Positions 1 to 5,255 of a stretch of 7,265 bases of DNA are shown piece after piece (position 1 is the first letter of the stretch; each line of letters starts with the position of its first letter). The stretch covers positions 1-7,265 of the forward strand of contig DAOWOP010000139.1 in the NCBI GenBank assembly GCA_030642005.1, given 5' to 3'. Source of the stretch: Planctomycetales bacterium (GTDB lineage Bacteria; Planctomycetota; Phycisphaerae; SM23-33). Made by a program: the position numbers and the translations under genes. Below the pieces are notes generated by a model. The model did no database searches and was not told the origin of the DNA. It saw only the letters and a list, made by a program, of their open reading frames with translations.

Positions 1-42
1 CAGGGTCTTGAACTCGATGGCATCCGTGTTACACTGTGTCAT
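1..42 (-). CDS. IS1380-family transposase, N-terminal 14 codons only (partial)
   Basis: An ATG at 42-40 opens a frame that runs off the left edge and reads MTQCNTDAIEFKTL. Transposases of the IS1380 family typically start with a short M-x-x-C leader and an x-F/E-F segment before the R-x-V-x-A-x-FDGG...TSDAGxLLL block, and this peptide fits that opening. The diagnostic FDGG/TSD block would lie just outside the window, so the family call rests on 14 residues and remembered family style. An AAGGA-like ribosome binding site lies at 53-57, ten bases upstream. The gene is oriented like the operon on its right, so read-through transcription would enter it. If the call is right, the product is a DDE-type DNA transposase that cuts and pastes its own element. 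Confidence 0.5.
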   Translation of the reverse strand, partial: MTQCNTDAIEFKTL

Positions 43-44
43 AG

Positions 45-110
45 ATCGGCCGTCCTTCCGTGGTCTCTAAGTGCTTGATAAACATAGAGTACCACGACTT
101 GGCGGCCGAT
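45..110. repeat. Interrupted inverted repeat enclosing the transposase ribosome binding site
   Basis: The arms are ATCGGCCG (45-52) with CGGCCGAT (103-110), and CGTGGTCTCTA (59-69) with TAGAGTACCACG (85-96), the latter pairing with one bulged base. The loop is about 15 nt. In a minus-strand transcript the 3' arm ends two bases before the ATG at 42, and the AAGGA at 53-57 sits in the internal loop between the two stem blocks. No U-run follows on the minus strand, so this is not a normal intrinsic terminator. It may be part of the insertion-sequence end, an anti-read-through hairpin, or both. Confidence 0.7.
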
Positions 111-118
111 TCATTATT

Positions 119-1009
119 CTACCGGTGAGAAATGCGGGCTAGTCGTTCGACCGTTGAATCCTTTTCGCGATGTTTCGCCTCATCCAGCAGTTTTTGGATA
201 TGCCCGGCGTACTTGGACTTAGGCTGGCGTTTGAGGAATTTTTCCCATTCGATAATCGCGTGTGCGTTCTCGCCGAGGCGCAGGTAGGCCATTCCCGACC
301 AGTAGTGCGCCTCGATGTAGTCGGGGTCGAGGTCCATCGTCCGCATGAACTGCATAATGGCTGCATCCATGTTGCCGGCGTAATAATGGCTCAGGGCCTT
401 GGCGAAATGGAGGCTGGCAATGGGCGACTTGTCGATTTTTTTCAGGTCGATTTTCGGCAGAGGCATGGCCATTTGCTTACCGAGTCGGCGGGCCATCTGA
501 AGGGCTGCTTCCACGAGGTATTCCGGTCGGCATGACAACTGGTCGGCTGCGACAACCCGTGCAGTGGCGATGTCCAGAACCTTGGCGCTGACGGTGAGTT
601 TGCCCTTGATGAGGAACAGTCTGCCGGTGATTACCGTATCGGCCTTGAGGAGTTTCCCTGCCCGGATCGCATATTTATCGCCCGTCAGACCTTTAAGCGA
701 GCGTGCCTGTTCGGTCGTCAGGGCCAGGAGTTGCTGGCGTTCGACAACGGCAATGTGCTTCTGTTGCGCCAAGAGCACAGCCACCAGGTCGCCCATCCCG
801 GCGGCGGCTGGGTCGTACTGCTCCTGACCGGTAACATTCTCCATAGGCGAGGCAAAAACGACCCGCCGAACAGGTTGGGTTCGTGCTCGAGATGGTTTGG
901 CTGACTTCGTCGCCGTCTCTTTAGAACCATCGGACGGTTGCGACGCAACGGCGGCCAGCCGCACACCACCAACTACAAGTAAGAGCGACAGTGCAATAAT
1001 ATTTTTCAT
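119..1009 (-). CDS. Exported CsgG/FlgO-like protein with C-terminal TPR repeats
   Basis: The 296-residue product starts with a signal peptide (K3, then a hydrophobic stretch at about 5-22). A Ser/Thr/Lys/Arg-rich linker follows to about 48. Residues 48-180 look like the CsgG/FlgO alpha-beta domain: a VVFASPMEN strand, a helix, AVVERQQLLAL, then AGKLLKADTVITGRLF and a VLDIATARVV strand. Residues 198-231 and 232-265 form two TPR units (AKALSHYYAGNMDAAI; YWSGMAYLRLGENAHAI). The ATG at 1009 is supported by AGGGAG at 1018-1023, eight bases upstream, and by the signal peptide. There is no lipobox cysteine, so a soluble periplasmic protein is more likely than a lipoprotein. It is last in the sigma-factor operon, 46 bases after the other CsgG-like gene, and may be its paralogue. 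CsgG-type proteins multimerise at the envelope, and TPRs bind partners. The exact role is unknown. The stop lies next to a probable insertion sequence, so a shortened C-terminus is possible. Confidence 0.85.
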   Translation of the reverse strand: MKNIIALSLLLVVGGVRLAAVASQPSDGSKETATKSAKPSRARTQPVRRVVFASPMENVTGQEQYDPAAAGMGDLVAVLLAQQKHIAVVERQQLLALTTEQARSLKGLTGDKYAIRAGKLLKADTVITGRLFLIKGKLTVSAKVLDIATARVVAADQLSCRPEYLVEAALQMARRLGKQMAMPLPKIDLKKIDKSPIASLHFAKALSHYYAGNMDAAIMQFMRTMDLDPDYIEAHYWSGMAYLRLGENAHAIIEWEKFLKRQPKSKYAGHIQKLLDEAKHREKDSTVERLARISHR

Positions 1010-1055
1010 TGCCGGGGCTCCCTGGAAAGTGCCTTTTCGTTTGTCCTGGTTGTTT

Positions 1056-2153
1056 TCATTTTTTCTTTTCTTCCGTTTTTTTCGTCTTTTCAGCCGGCGG
1101 CAGCGTCTTCGCGAAGTGGGTCAATGTCCGAATTGCGAGTTTTCGCCCCGCCTTTTGCAGCGCGGTTTTCCCGGCAATGTTTTCAGCCAGATCCACCGCC
1201 CTGTCGGTATGGCGGTCCGCCAGGACAATCCTTCCCGTCTTGCGGTCTATGACGTTTATCTCTGCACGCGCCGCACAGGTAACCAGGTCGCCCGTCCGTA
1301 GTGCGAATTCGCTGAATGCCTCTCCGACAATAACGTAGTCGGCCTTGTCCAGTGCGGGCGGCCAGGGCGGCTTCCTGCCCTTCATCATATTCTTCGCCCA
1401 GTCGGCCAGAGCGTTTTGGCCGGTGCCAACTACCTTGAAGTCGCAGGCTATGAGCGTTCGTTTGATCTCGGTTTCGACGGCAGGGTCGATCACGATCACG
1501 GTTGCGACCTGGCGGACTTTATGTTCCTCAGTTACAACGACAGCCACCGTCGGGCGAGGCGCCTTGCCCAACTTCCTGCGAATCTCCGCGATCGGGTCAA
1601 TAACACTGCTGCCTTCGGGCAGAAGTTTGACGGCGTTCTTCTTTATCAACGCCGCGACATCTTCCGACAGCAGCATAATCGCCTCGGACAGCGGCTTGCT
1701 GAGTTCCAGAGTGCGGATCGTACCTTTGACCCTGCCGGTCTCGACGCCGACAATCTTCGTAACAATCATCAGTTTCTTATCCACTGCGAAGACTTTACCC
1801 ATAACCAGCAGCCTTGCCCCCACGAGTTTGCCCACCTTGGCGGACTGGTCCTGATCGACCATGCCGACCAGTTTGAGTTTATGCTCCTCGATAATCTTTC
1901 CGAGTTTGGCGCGCTCCACCAGGTCGAAGGACTCTTCGATACTCAGCCTGGCGGTGAGGATGTCCGCAATCTGTGTGCCGAGATTCCTGTTGCCCGGCAA
2001 GGCTCCCTCGTAATCCAACACCGCCGCCGTAAGGCGAACGGGAGCAGGCTTGGTCTGCGGAATCTTTTTCTCGACCGGCGGTTTTTCCGCCGCTGTAACC
2101 ACTATCGAAGCCGCCAGCACTATGCACGCTACTATCATCTTTTTTCCAGTCAT
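1056..2153 (-). CDS. Exported CsgG-like protein with a second, weaker CsgG-like half
   Basis: The 365-residue product has a clear signal peptide (KK at 4-5, hydrophobic core at 7-20, likely cleavage after TAA). Residues 40-175 carry the typical CsgG-family series: TAAVLDYEG strand, IADILTARL helix, FDLVERAKLGKIIEEHKL, then AAKVGKL-type VGKLVGARLLVMGKVF and the VGVETGRVKG strand pair. Residues 200-345 appear to repeat the plan (PTVAVVVTEE; ADYVIVGEAF; AEINVIDRKTGRIV; a helix with ALQKAG). The C-terminus is a Lys/Glu-rich tail. No lipobox is present, unlike E. coli CsgG, so this is not the curli lipoprotein itself. The ATG at 2153 overlaps the TGA of the upstream gene (ATGA), and AAGGAG at 2162-2167 has ideal 8-base spacing, so translational coupling is expected. 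Likely role: periplasmic component of an envelope assembly controlled by the linked ECF sigma factor (inference). Confidence 0.85.
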   Translation of the reverse strand: MTGKKMIVACIVLAASIVVTAAEKPPVEKKIPQTKPAPVRLTAAVLDYEGALPGNRNLGTQIADILTARLSIEESFDLVERAKLGKIIEEHKLKLVGMVDQDQSAKVGKLVGARLLVMGKVFAVDKKLMIVTKIVGVETGRVKGTIRTLELSKPLSEAIMLLSEDVAALIKKNAVKLLPEGSSVIDPIAEIRRKLGKAPRPTVAVVVTEEHKVRQVATVIVIDPAVETEIKRTLIACDFKVVGTGQNALADWAKNMMKGRKPPWPPALDKADYVIVGEAFSEFALRTGDLVTCAARAEINVIDRKTGRIVLADRHTDRAVDLAENIAGKTALQKAGRKLAIRTLTHFAKTLPPAEKTKKTEEKKK

Positions 2154-3352
2154 GATCTTTTCTCCTTACCTGAACGATTACCGAAACGCTGTTTCAATAC
2201 CCAAAGAACAATTTCGTCAAAAACTCCGCGTCCTGCCGCATCGGTCAGCGGGTCGGCCATTTGCGGCAGCATAACCACGATCACACCTCCCCTGCCGATT
2301 CGCCGCACGGCAATCAACGGATGTTTGAGCCGATGCGGTCTTCCCGCATCATCTTTTGAGACCTCCTCAATCCACGCCAACATTCTCCATGTTCTTCCAA
2401 CGTAAAGCACAAGCCGCTGTAACCCGGCGCCAATATCCGTAACCCAGGCCTGCGCCGGCCATGACCTGCCCCTGTGAATCACAAACCATAACGACCTGCT
2501 GCCGAGGTCCGCAACCCACGTCGGGATCTCCCATTGATTTTCAGCGTGGAGCACGAACCGCCACGACCCTGCGCCGAGGTCCCCCGGCCAAATCACACTG
2601 CCGAAATCGCCGGCAAAGGTTACTGTGGCTTTGAGGGGGAGCGAAAGCCGCCGCCTGGATATGCCCCAGCAGGCCCACTTCTCCGGCGGATTGACGATAA
2701 CGGCAAACATCCCTTTCTCGACCCGCCCGTCAAGCCGCCGGCAGGCGTCCTCGAGCAGCGCACTCTTTTCAAAACCGGCCAGGATGACCGCATCACCATC
2801 GAAACTGTCCTGCAACAGCCGCGAAGTGAGGTCTTCAAAAACGACCTTCTCGGTCTTGAGAGCATTCTGAATCCTGCCGCGATCATCAATTACCGCGAAC
2901 CGACTGGCCTTGATGAGTTTGGCGGAATCGGCCAGTCCAGCCGAGGGAAATATTATCAGCCGGTCGGAAAACTTTTTCTGACCGGTAATGACCATCAACG
3001 TACACTCCGCCCTGCTGCGAACTCCGGGCAGCACTAGTTTAAACTGTCTGATGCCTTTCACATCAAGTCGCAAGTGATTCTGGGCAACTACGGTGTTACG
3101 GTAGCCCAACTGCCACAGGCACTTGGCCTTCGGTTCGCCGAGAAGGGTTACGGTTACTGTGCTGCCTGCCAGGGCTGGAACGCCGGGGCGGTCAGCCGCT
3201 CCGGCAGGACTTGAGAGGTTGATGGATATTCGCGGTATTGCAAGCGGCGCGGGCCTGGATTTCGCCGTGCGCATCTCCTGGCCGACCGACCACGGCACGA
3301 CAATCGCCGCCGCTCCCGCCGCCAATAAGATGTACACGTTTTTACCCAGCAC
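2150..3352 (-). CDS. Exported protein of unknown function: beta domain, GATase1-like fold and tandem W-repeats
   Basis: The 400-residue product is read from GTG at 3352. This start is preferred because it gives a full signal peptide (GKNVYILLAAGAAAIVV) and follows AGGGG at 3359-3363; the next in-frame Met (codon 27) would lose the signal. Residues 62-136 look like an Ig/beta-sandwich domain. Residues 150-220 and 344-390 resemble the two halves of a class I glutamine-amidotransferase-like (GATase1) fold: AVIDDRGR, DAVILAGFEKS, GMFAVIVNP, then HPLIAVRRIGRGGVIVVMLP and a final helix IVLWVLKQRF. No Cys-His-Glu triad is evident, so an enzyme is not claimed. Between the halves lie three tandem ~24-residue repeats (255-327) with conserved D-L/I-G and two Trp. 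It sits 29 bases after the anti-sigma gene and overlaps the CsgG-like gene by 4 bases. A binding or sensing role is possible; the function is not known. Confidence 0.8.
   Translation of the reverse strand: MLGKNVYILLAAGAAAIVVPWSVGQEMRTAKSRPAPLAIPRISINLSSPAGAADRPGVPALAGSTVTVTLLGEPKAKCLWQLGYRNTVVAQNHLRLDVKGIRQFKLVLPGVRSRAECTLMVITGQKKFSDRLIIFPSAGLADSAKLIKASRFAVIDDRGRIQNALKTEKVVFEDLTSRLLQDSFDGDAVILAGFEKSALLEDACRRLDGRVEKGMFAVIVNPPEKWACWGISRRRLSLPLKATVTFAGDFGSVIWPGDLGAGSWRFVLHAENQWEIPTWVADLGSRSLWFVIHRGRSWPAQAWVTDIGAGLQRLVLYVGRTWRMLAWIEEVSKDDAGRPHRLKHPLIAVRRIGRGGVIVVMLPQMADPLTDAAGRGVFDEIVLWVLKQRFGNRSGKEKRS
2372..2590 (-). repeat. Three tandem ~24-residue tryptophan repeats inside the exported protein
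   Basis: Residues 255-279, 280-303 and 304-327 align on the pattern D-[LI]-G-[AS/R]-x3-[RW]-[FWL]-V-[LI]-[HY]-x2-x2-W-x4-W. Visible cores are DLGAGSWRFVLH, DLGSRSLWFVIH and DIGAGLQRLVLY, each followed by a W-x4-W pair (W274/W279, W298/W303, W322/W327). The repeat unit is 72-75 bases, and DNA similarity between copies is partial, which points to an old duplication. An alternating hydrophobic strand plus paired Trp suggests beta-hairpins of a small propeller- or prism-like insert (inference). Confidence 0.7.
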
Positions 3353-3358
3353 AATGCG

Positions 3359-3363
3359 CCCCT
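3359..3363 (-). promoter_or_regulatory. Ribosome binding site AGGGG for the W-repeat protein
   Basis: AGGGG lies six bases before the GTG at 3352, inside the 29-base gap after the anti-sigma stop codon. It supports the GTG start, for which there is no nearby ATG alternative. Confidence 0.55.
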
Positions 3364-3381
3364 TTCGCCCTGATGCTTGAA

Positions 3382-4296
3382 TCAGATAACGTCGCCATTC
3401 AGTGTCGTTGCCTGCAAAATCACCTTCATCTTTTTGCCGTCAAGACGGAACTGACCGATTTCAGTAGCACCGCCGCCGATCCGAACTCGCCCCTGCACCC
3501 CGGCCGAGCCGTCGGAATCCGAGCCTACATTCAACCCTATGCTCGCCCATTCCTTCGAGGCCGAGACAGCCAAACGAATCGGCTGGCCGGCAAGCAGGCC
3601 GGCTTCCGGAACAGTCAGTTGCACCGCCTGCTGCGCCGGCAGCAGCAGGTTCATCTGCATCGTGCTTTGTCTCTCGCCGCTGACGATCACGCACCGCAGC
3701 AAAACCAGTTTGCTCCCGTTTGTAGCGACGCTGTCGGCCGGCACGTATGCGAATTGGCCGGTCCCGTTTGAAAGGAACACCCACGGCCTGAAATTCCCGC
3801 TGCTTTCGGAGACCTGATTCCACACCCGACGCAAACACATCAATTCCTCGACTGTCGGTTTCGGCAAAGTAACAACCTGTTCAGTTCGAGCGAGTTGGTT
3901 CAGCAGCAGTCGGCTGTCATGACGAGCCGTTACCGCCATAAATACGGATACCCCAATCACCACCATCGCGGCGATGCGTATAGGCCAAGCGATCCTCATC
4001 ATCAGTTTGCGCAGGTTCGGCCTGCTTCGCCGCGCGGTAACAGGCGCAGGGATGCTCATCTCATGCAGCGAACCTGTTGTCTTAGCCAGTGATGCTTGTA
4101 TCACCTCATTGCCGACATCGTAGCCGAAACTCCGGCGAGACTGCCGTTGAAGTTCAAGCACCTCGGCCAGTATCCGCCGGGCCTCGTCATCCCGTCCAAT
4201 CACTACAAGCAGTTCCGCCGTCTCGGTCTGACCTAACTCACCAGCCAGTAATTCCTGAATACGGCTTTCGAGCGTGATTTGCAGTTTCTCATCCAT
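3382..4296 (-). CDS. Putative membrane anti-sigma factor with a large periplasmic domain
   Basis: The 304-residue product starts at ATG 4296, three bases after the sigma-factor stop, with GGAGG at 4305-4309. Residues 1-55 are helical and acidic (IQELLAGELGQTETAELLVVIGRDDEARRILAEVLELQ), as in planctomycete anti-sigma N-termini. Residues 85-103 are basic, and a single membrane segment spans about 104-123 (WPIRIAAMVVIGVSVFMAV). The Arg/Lys-rich side precedes it, so the N-terminus should be cytoplasmic, where it can hold the sigma factor, and the C-terminal 180 residues periplasmic. The latter is beta-rich (WVFLSNGTGQFAYVP; MNLLLPAQQAVQLTVP; RLAVSASKEW) and probably senses or binds a signal. The zinc-finger motif H-x3-C-x2-C of common anti-sigma factors is absent; the only cysteines, C154 and C202, fall in the periplasmic part. 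The function is inferred from position and topology, since the sequence family was not recognised with certainty. Confidence 0.75.
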   Translation of the reverse strand: MDEKLQITLESRIQELLAGELGQTETAELLVVIGRDDEARRILAEVLELQRQSRRSFGYDVGNEVIQASLAKTTGSLHEMSIPAPVTARRSRPNLRKLMMRIAWPIRIAAMVVIGVSVFMAVTARHDSRLLLNQLARTEQVVTLPKPTVEELMCLRRVWNQVSESSGNFRPWVFLSNGTGQFAYVPADSVATNGSKLVLLRCVIVSGERQSTMQMNLLLPAQQAVQLTVPEAGLLAGQPIRLAVSASKEWASIGLNVGSDSDGSAGVQGRVRIGGGATEIGQFRLDGKKMKVILQATTLNGDVI

Positions 4297-4299
4297 TTG

Positions 4300-4812
4300 T
4301 TACGCCTCCATAAATGATTCCGGCATTGCATTGCGCAGACTTCGGCGGGCACGATAAATGCGGTGAGCGACAGTCCCCACTGGAATGGAAAGCATTTCGG
4401 CGACCTCCCTGTAGGTGTAGCCGTCAATGACCGCTGCAACGAAGGCCGGACGAGTATCATCAGGAAGATCTTCAATGGCCCGGCGCAGAAAATCGAGTTG
4501 TTCTTGTCGGTCAAGCCTCTCGGCCACACTGTTCCGGTCCGAAGCTATATCCACCAAGGCCCATTCATGAAACTCCTCGGTACTCCGGCGCGCTTTCCTG
4601 CGGAACCAGTCCCGTACGCAGTTGAGAAGTATGCCGTGAAGCCACGTTGCAGGTCGGCATCTGCCGTCAAACTGCCCCCAACGGCTTAGTGCCTTTAAAA
4701 ATGCCTGTTGTGTCAGATCGGCTGAATCTTCGCGGCTGCCCGTCAGTCGCAGCGCCGTCCGGAATAAACGAGGATAGTACATGGCGACTTGTTCTTCGCT
4801 AAGCCTGCTCAC
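4300..4812 (-). CDS. RNA polymerase ECF sigma factor (sigma-70 family)
   Basis: The 170-residue product has both ECF domains and nothing else. Sigma-2 (about 8-75) includes YYPRLFRTALRLTGSREDS, DLTQQAFLKAL (core-binding and -10 helix) and the ATWLHGILLNCVRDWFRR segment. Sigma-4 (about 105-160) includes AIEDLPDDTRPAF and the helix-turn-helix GYTYREVAEMLSIPVGTVAHRIYRARRSL that reads the -35 element. The length is normal for the family. GTG at 4812 is the first possible start, because a TGA closes the frame three codons upstream; its ribosome site is weak (GAG at about 4818-4820). ATG at 4782 is a shorter alternative that would remove ten residues. It is the first gene of the operon and is coupled to the anti-sigma gene by a 3-base gap. 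The specific regulon cannot be read from the sequence; autoregulation is usual for this family. Confidence 0.95.
   Translation of the reverse strand: MSRLSEEQVAMYYPRLFRTALRLTGSREDSADLTQQAFLKALSRWGQFDGRCRPATWLHGILLNCVRDWFRRKARRSTEEFHEWALVDIASDRNSVAERLDRQEQLDFLRRAIEDLPDDTRPAFVAAVIDGYTYREVAEMLSIPVGTVAHRIYRARRSLRNAMPESFMEA
4305..4309 (-). promoter_or_regulatory. Ribosome binding site of the anti-sigma gene, embedded in the sigma-factor 3' end
   Basis: GGAGG falls within the last codons of the sigma factor (ATG GAG GCG TAA) and lies eight bases before the anti-sigma ATG at 4296. This arrangement couples translation of the two partners and keeps their ratio steady. Confidence 0.8.
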
Positions 4813-4845
4813 AGTTTCTCAAGTTCCCCAAGAACCACTTGATAA

Positions 4846-4870
4846 CGGCTGCAACCGGCACATCAGCCGG
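4846..4870. repeat. GC-rich hairpin in the sigma-factor leader
   Basis: CCGGC (4855-4859) pairs with GCCGG (4866-4870) around a 6-base loop. An alternative, mutually exclusive stem pairs CGGCTG (4846-4851) with CAGCCG (4864-4869). It lies about 35-55 bases upstream of the sigma-factor GTG. On the plus strand it is followed by a T-rich stretch, but no plus-strand gene would use it as a terminator. Confidence 0.4.
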
Positions 4871-4916
4871 CTTCTGTTATTTAGACGTGGTCGCCGACTG
4901 ATAATTTGCGCCGTGT

Positions 4917-5102
4917 TTAAAATAATTTATCCCAAACAAAAAGAATCCTCGAAATGCCCACACCGTCGACGATAACCAGTGTAAGGAAAAAAGGCGGGCC
5001 GACATATCGGAAAATGTCTTGATAGCCGAGAACATTCGAGCCGACCAGCCTTTGGACGGCCCGTGAGTGCACCGTCGGATCGACGTTGTGCACCTTCGCC
5101 AT
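4917..5102 (-). CDS. Possible small protein (61 residues), unknown function
   Basis: ATG at 5102 follows GAGGGAG (5112-5118) with 9-base spacing, and the frame ends with TAA at 4917. The product begins MAKVHNVDPTVHSRAVQRLV. Its C-terminal half is hydrophobic (PPFFLTLVIVDGV, ISRILFVW), which could be a short membrane segment. Third codon positions in the first 25 codons are mostly G or C, like the neighbouring genes, which favours coding; the last 15 codons are AT-rich, which does not. The 5' part also forms the hairpin at 5067-5093. I do not recognise the sequence. It could equally be a decayed gene fragment or chance. Confidence 0.3.
   Translation of the reverse strand: MAKVHNVDPTVHSRAVQRLVGSNVLGYQDIFRYVGPPFFLTLVIVDGVGISRILFVWDKLF
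5067..5093. repeat. Hairpin with 11 paired bases and a 2-base bulge
   Basis: GTGCAC-CGTCG (5067-5077) pairs with CGACG (5081-5085) and, after TT, GTGCAC (5088-5093), leaving a 3-base GAT loop. Since GTGCAC is itself a palindrome, the site also contains two direct copies of it. It lies at the start of the possible small ORF and codes there for VHNVDPTVH. Confidence 0.6.
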
Positions 5103-5135
5103 GTTTGCAAACTCCCTCAGGCCGGAGGCACACGG

Positions 5136-5160
5136 GTCGCGCGACAGGACTCGAACCTGT
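5136..5160 (-). ncRNA. tRNA T-arm-like remnant (not a complete tRNA)
   Basis: On the minus strand ACAGG-TTCGAGT-CCTGT (5160-5144) matches a T-stem and T-loop exactly: a 5-bp stem and a loop fitting TTCRANY, with the G53-C61 pair. The next seven bases, CGCGCGA, are where the 3' acceptor strand would be, but no matching TCGCGCG occurs upstream, no anticodon or D arm can be built, and no CCA follows. It may be a tRNA fragment left at an integration site, or a chance match. Confidence 0.3.
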
Positions 5161-5187
5161 AATCGGCCAGGCGGGCTCGGCGTTCCT

Positions 5188-5238
5188 CGTGGTGTTCTTC
5201 GCCATCTTTGCAATCTTTGAAACAAGTTGAACACCACG
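5188..5238. repeat. Perfect 10-bp inverted repeat downstream of the large exported protein
   Basis: CGTGGTGTTC (5188-5197) and GAACACCACG (5229-5238) are exact reverse complements separated by 31 bases. The spacer contains two direct copies of ATCTTTG (5204-5210 and 5213-5219). The first arm in the direction of transcription starts 18 bases after the stop codon at 5256. The long loop and the lack of a U-run argue against a classical intrinsic terminator, but a role in 3'-end stability of the upstream mRNA is possible. Confidence 0.65.
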
Positions 5239-5255
5239 CTGCAACAACCTGAACT

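Larger units (their letters stand above)
1..110 (-). mobile_element. End of an insertion sequence (probable IS1380 family), boundary approximate
   Basis: The transposase-like start at 42 and the dyad symmetry at 45-110 together suggest that the window's left edge is the 5' end of an insertion sequence. The outer boundary cannot be fixed, because the partner inverted repeat and the target duplication lie outside. The element end should fall between about 100 and 125, very close to the stop codon of the TPR protein at 119-121. IS1380 elements usually duplicate a 4-5 bp target. Confidence 0.4.
4813..5255. other. 443-bp intergenic region rich in inverted repeats, leader of the sigma operon
   Basis: No recognised protein gene fills this gap between the large exported protein and the sigma factor. 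It holds a 10-bp perfect inverted repeat (5188-5238), a tRNA T-arm-like hairpin (5144-5160), a palindrome GTCGCGCGAC (5136-5145), a bulged 11-bp hairpin (5067-5093), a small GC hairpin (4846-4870) and one possible small ORF (4917-5102). The promoter of the sigma operon should lie here, but no -35/-10 pair stands out. The AT-rich patch 4871-4950 is the most promoter-like stretch. Confidence 0.6.

Noticed and set aside
47..108. Inverted repeat as the intrinsic terminator of the operon
   Set aside because: There is no U-run after the stem on the minus strand, and the 3' arm touches the transposase start codon, so a translation-blocking or element-end role fits better.
1056..1085. A-runs at the 3' end of the CsgG-like gene as a programmed frameshift site
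   Set aside because: The runs encode the Lys-rich tail and are not phased as a slippery heptamer; the zero frame ends normally and no extended product would gain a domain.
1416..2405. Long open frame on the plus strand (about 329 codons)
   Set aside because: It lies antisense to two well-supported genes, has no domain-like sequence and no ribosome site; it is a by-product of GC-rich codon use on the other strand.
4821..4827. GGAACTT on the minus strand, which matches an ECF-type -35 element
   Set aside because: It lies only eight bases before the GTG start, so a promoter here would start inside the gene. No convincing -10 is found at the right distance. It would make sense only if the real start were ATG 4782.
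4855..4885. Plus-strand intrinsic terminator (GC hairpin followed by a T-rich stretch)
   Set aside because: No plus-strand gene precedes it, the stem is only 5 bp and the T stretch is interrupted.
5136..5220. Complete tRNA gene on the minus strand
   Set aside because: Only the T-arm can be formed. No acceptor partner for CGCGCGA, no 7-base anticodon loop on a 5-bp stem and no D-arm are present.
4927..5247. 106-codon minus-strand frame running through the T-arm and inverted repeats
   Set aside because: Its composition is Arg/Pro/Cys-rich, its middle (GSSPVARP) is simply the translated T-arm, and it lacks a good ribosome site. The 61-codon frame is better supported.
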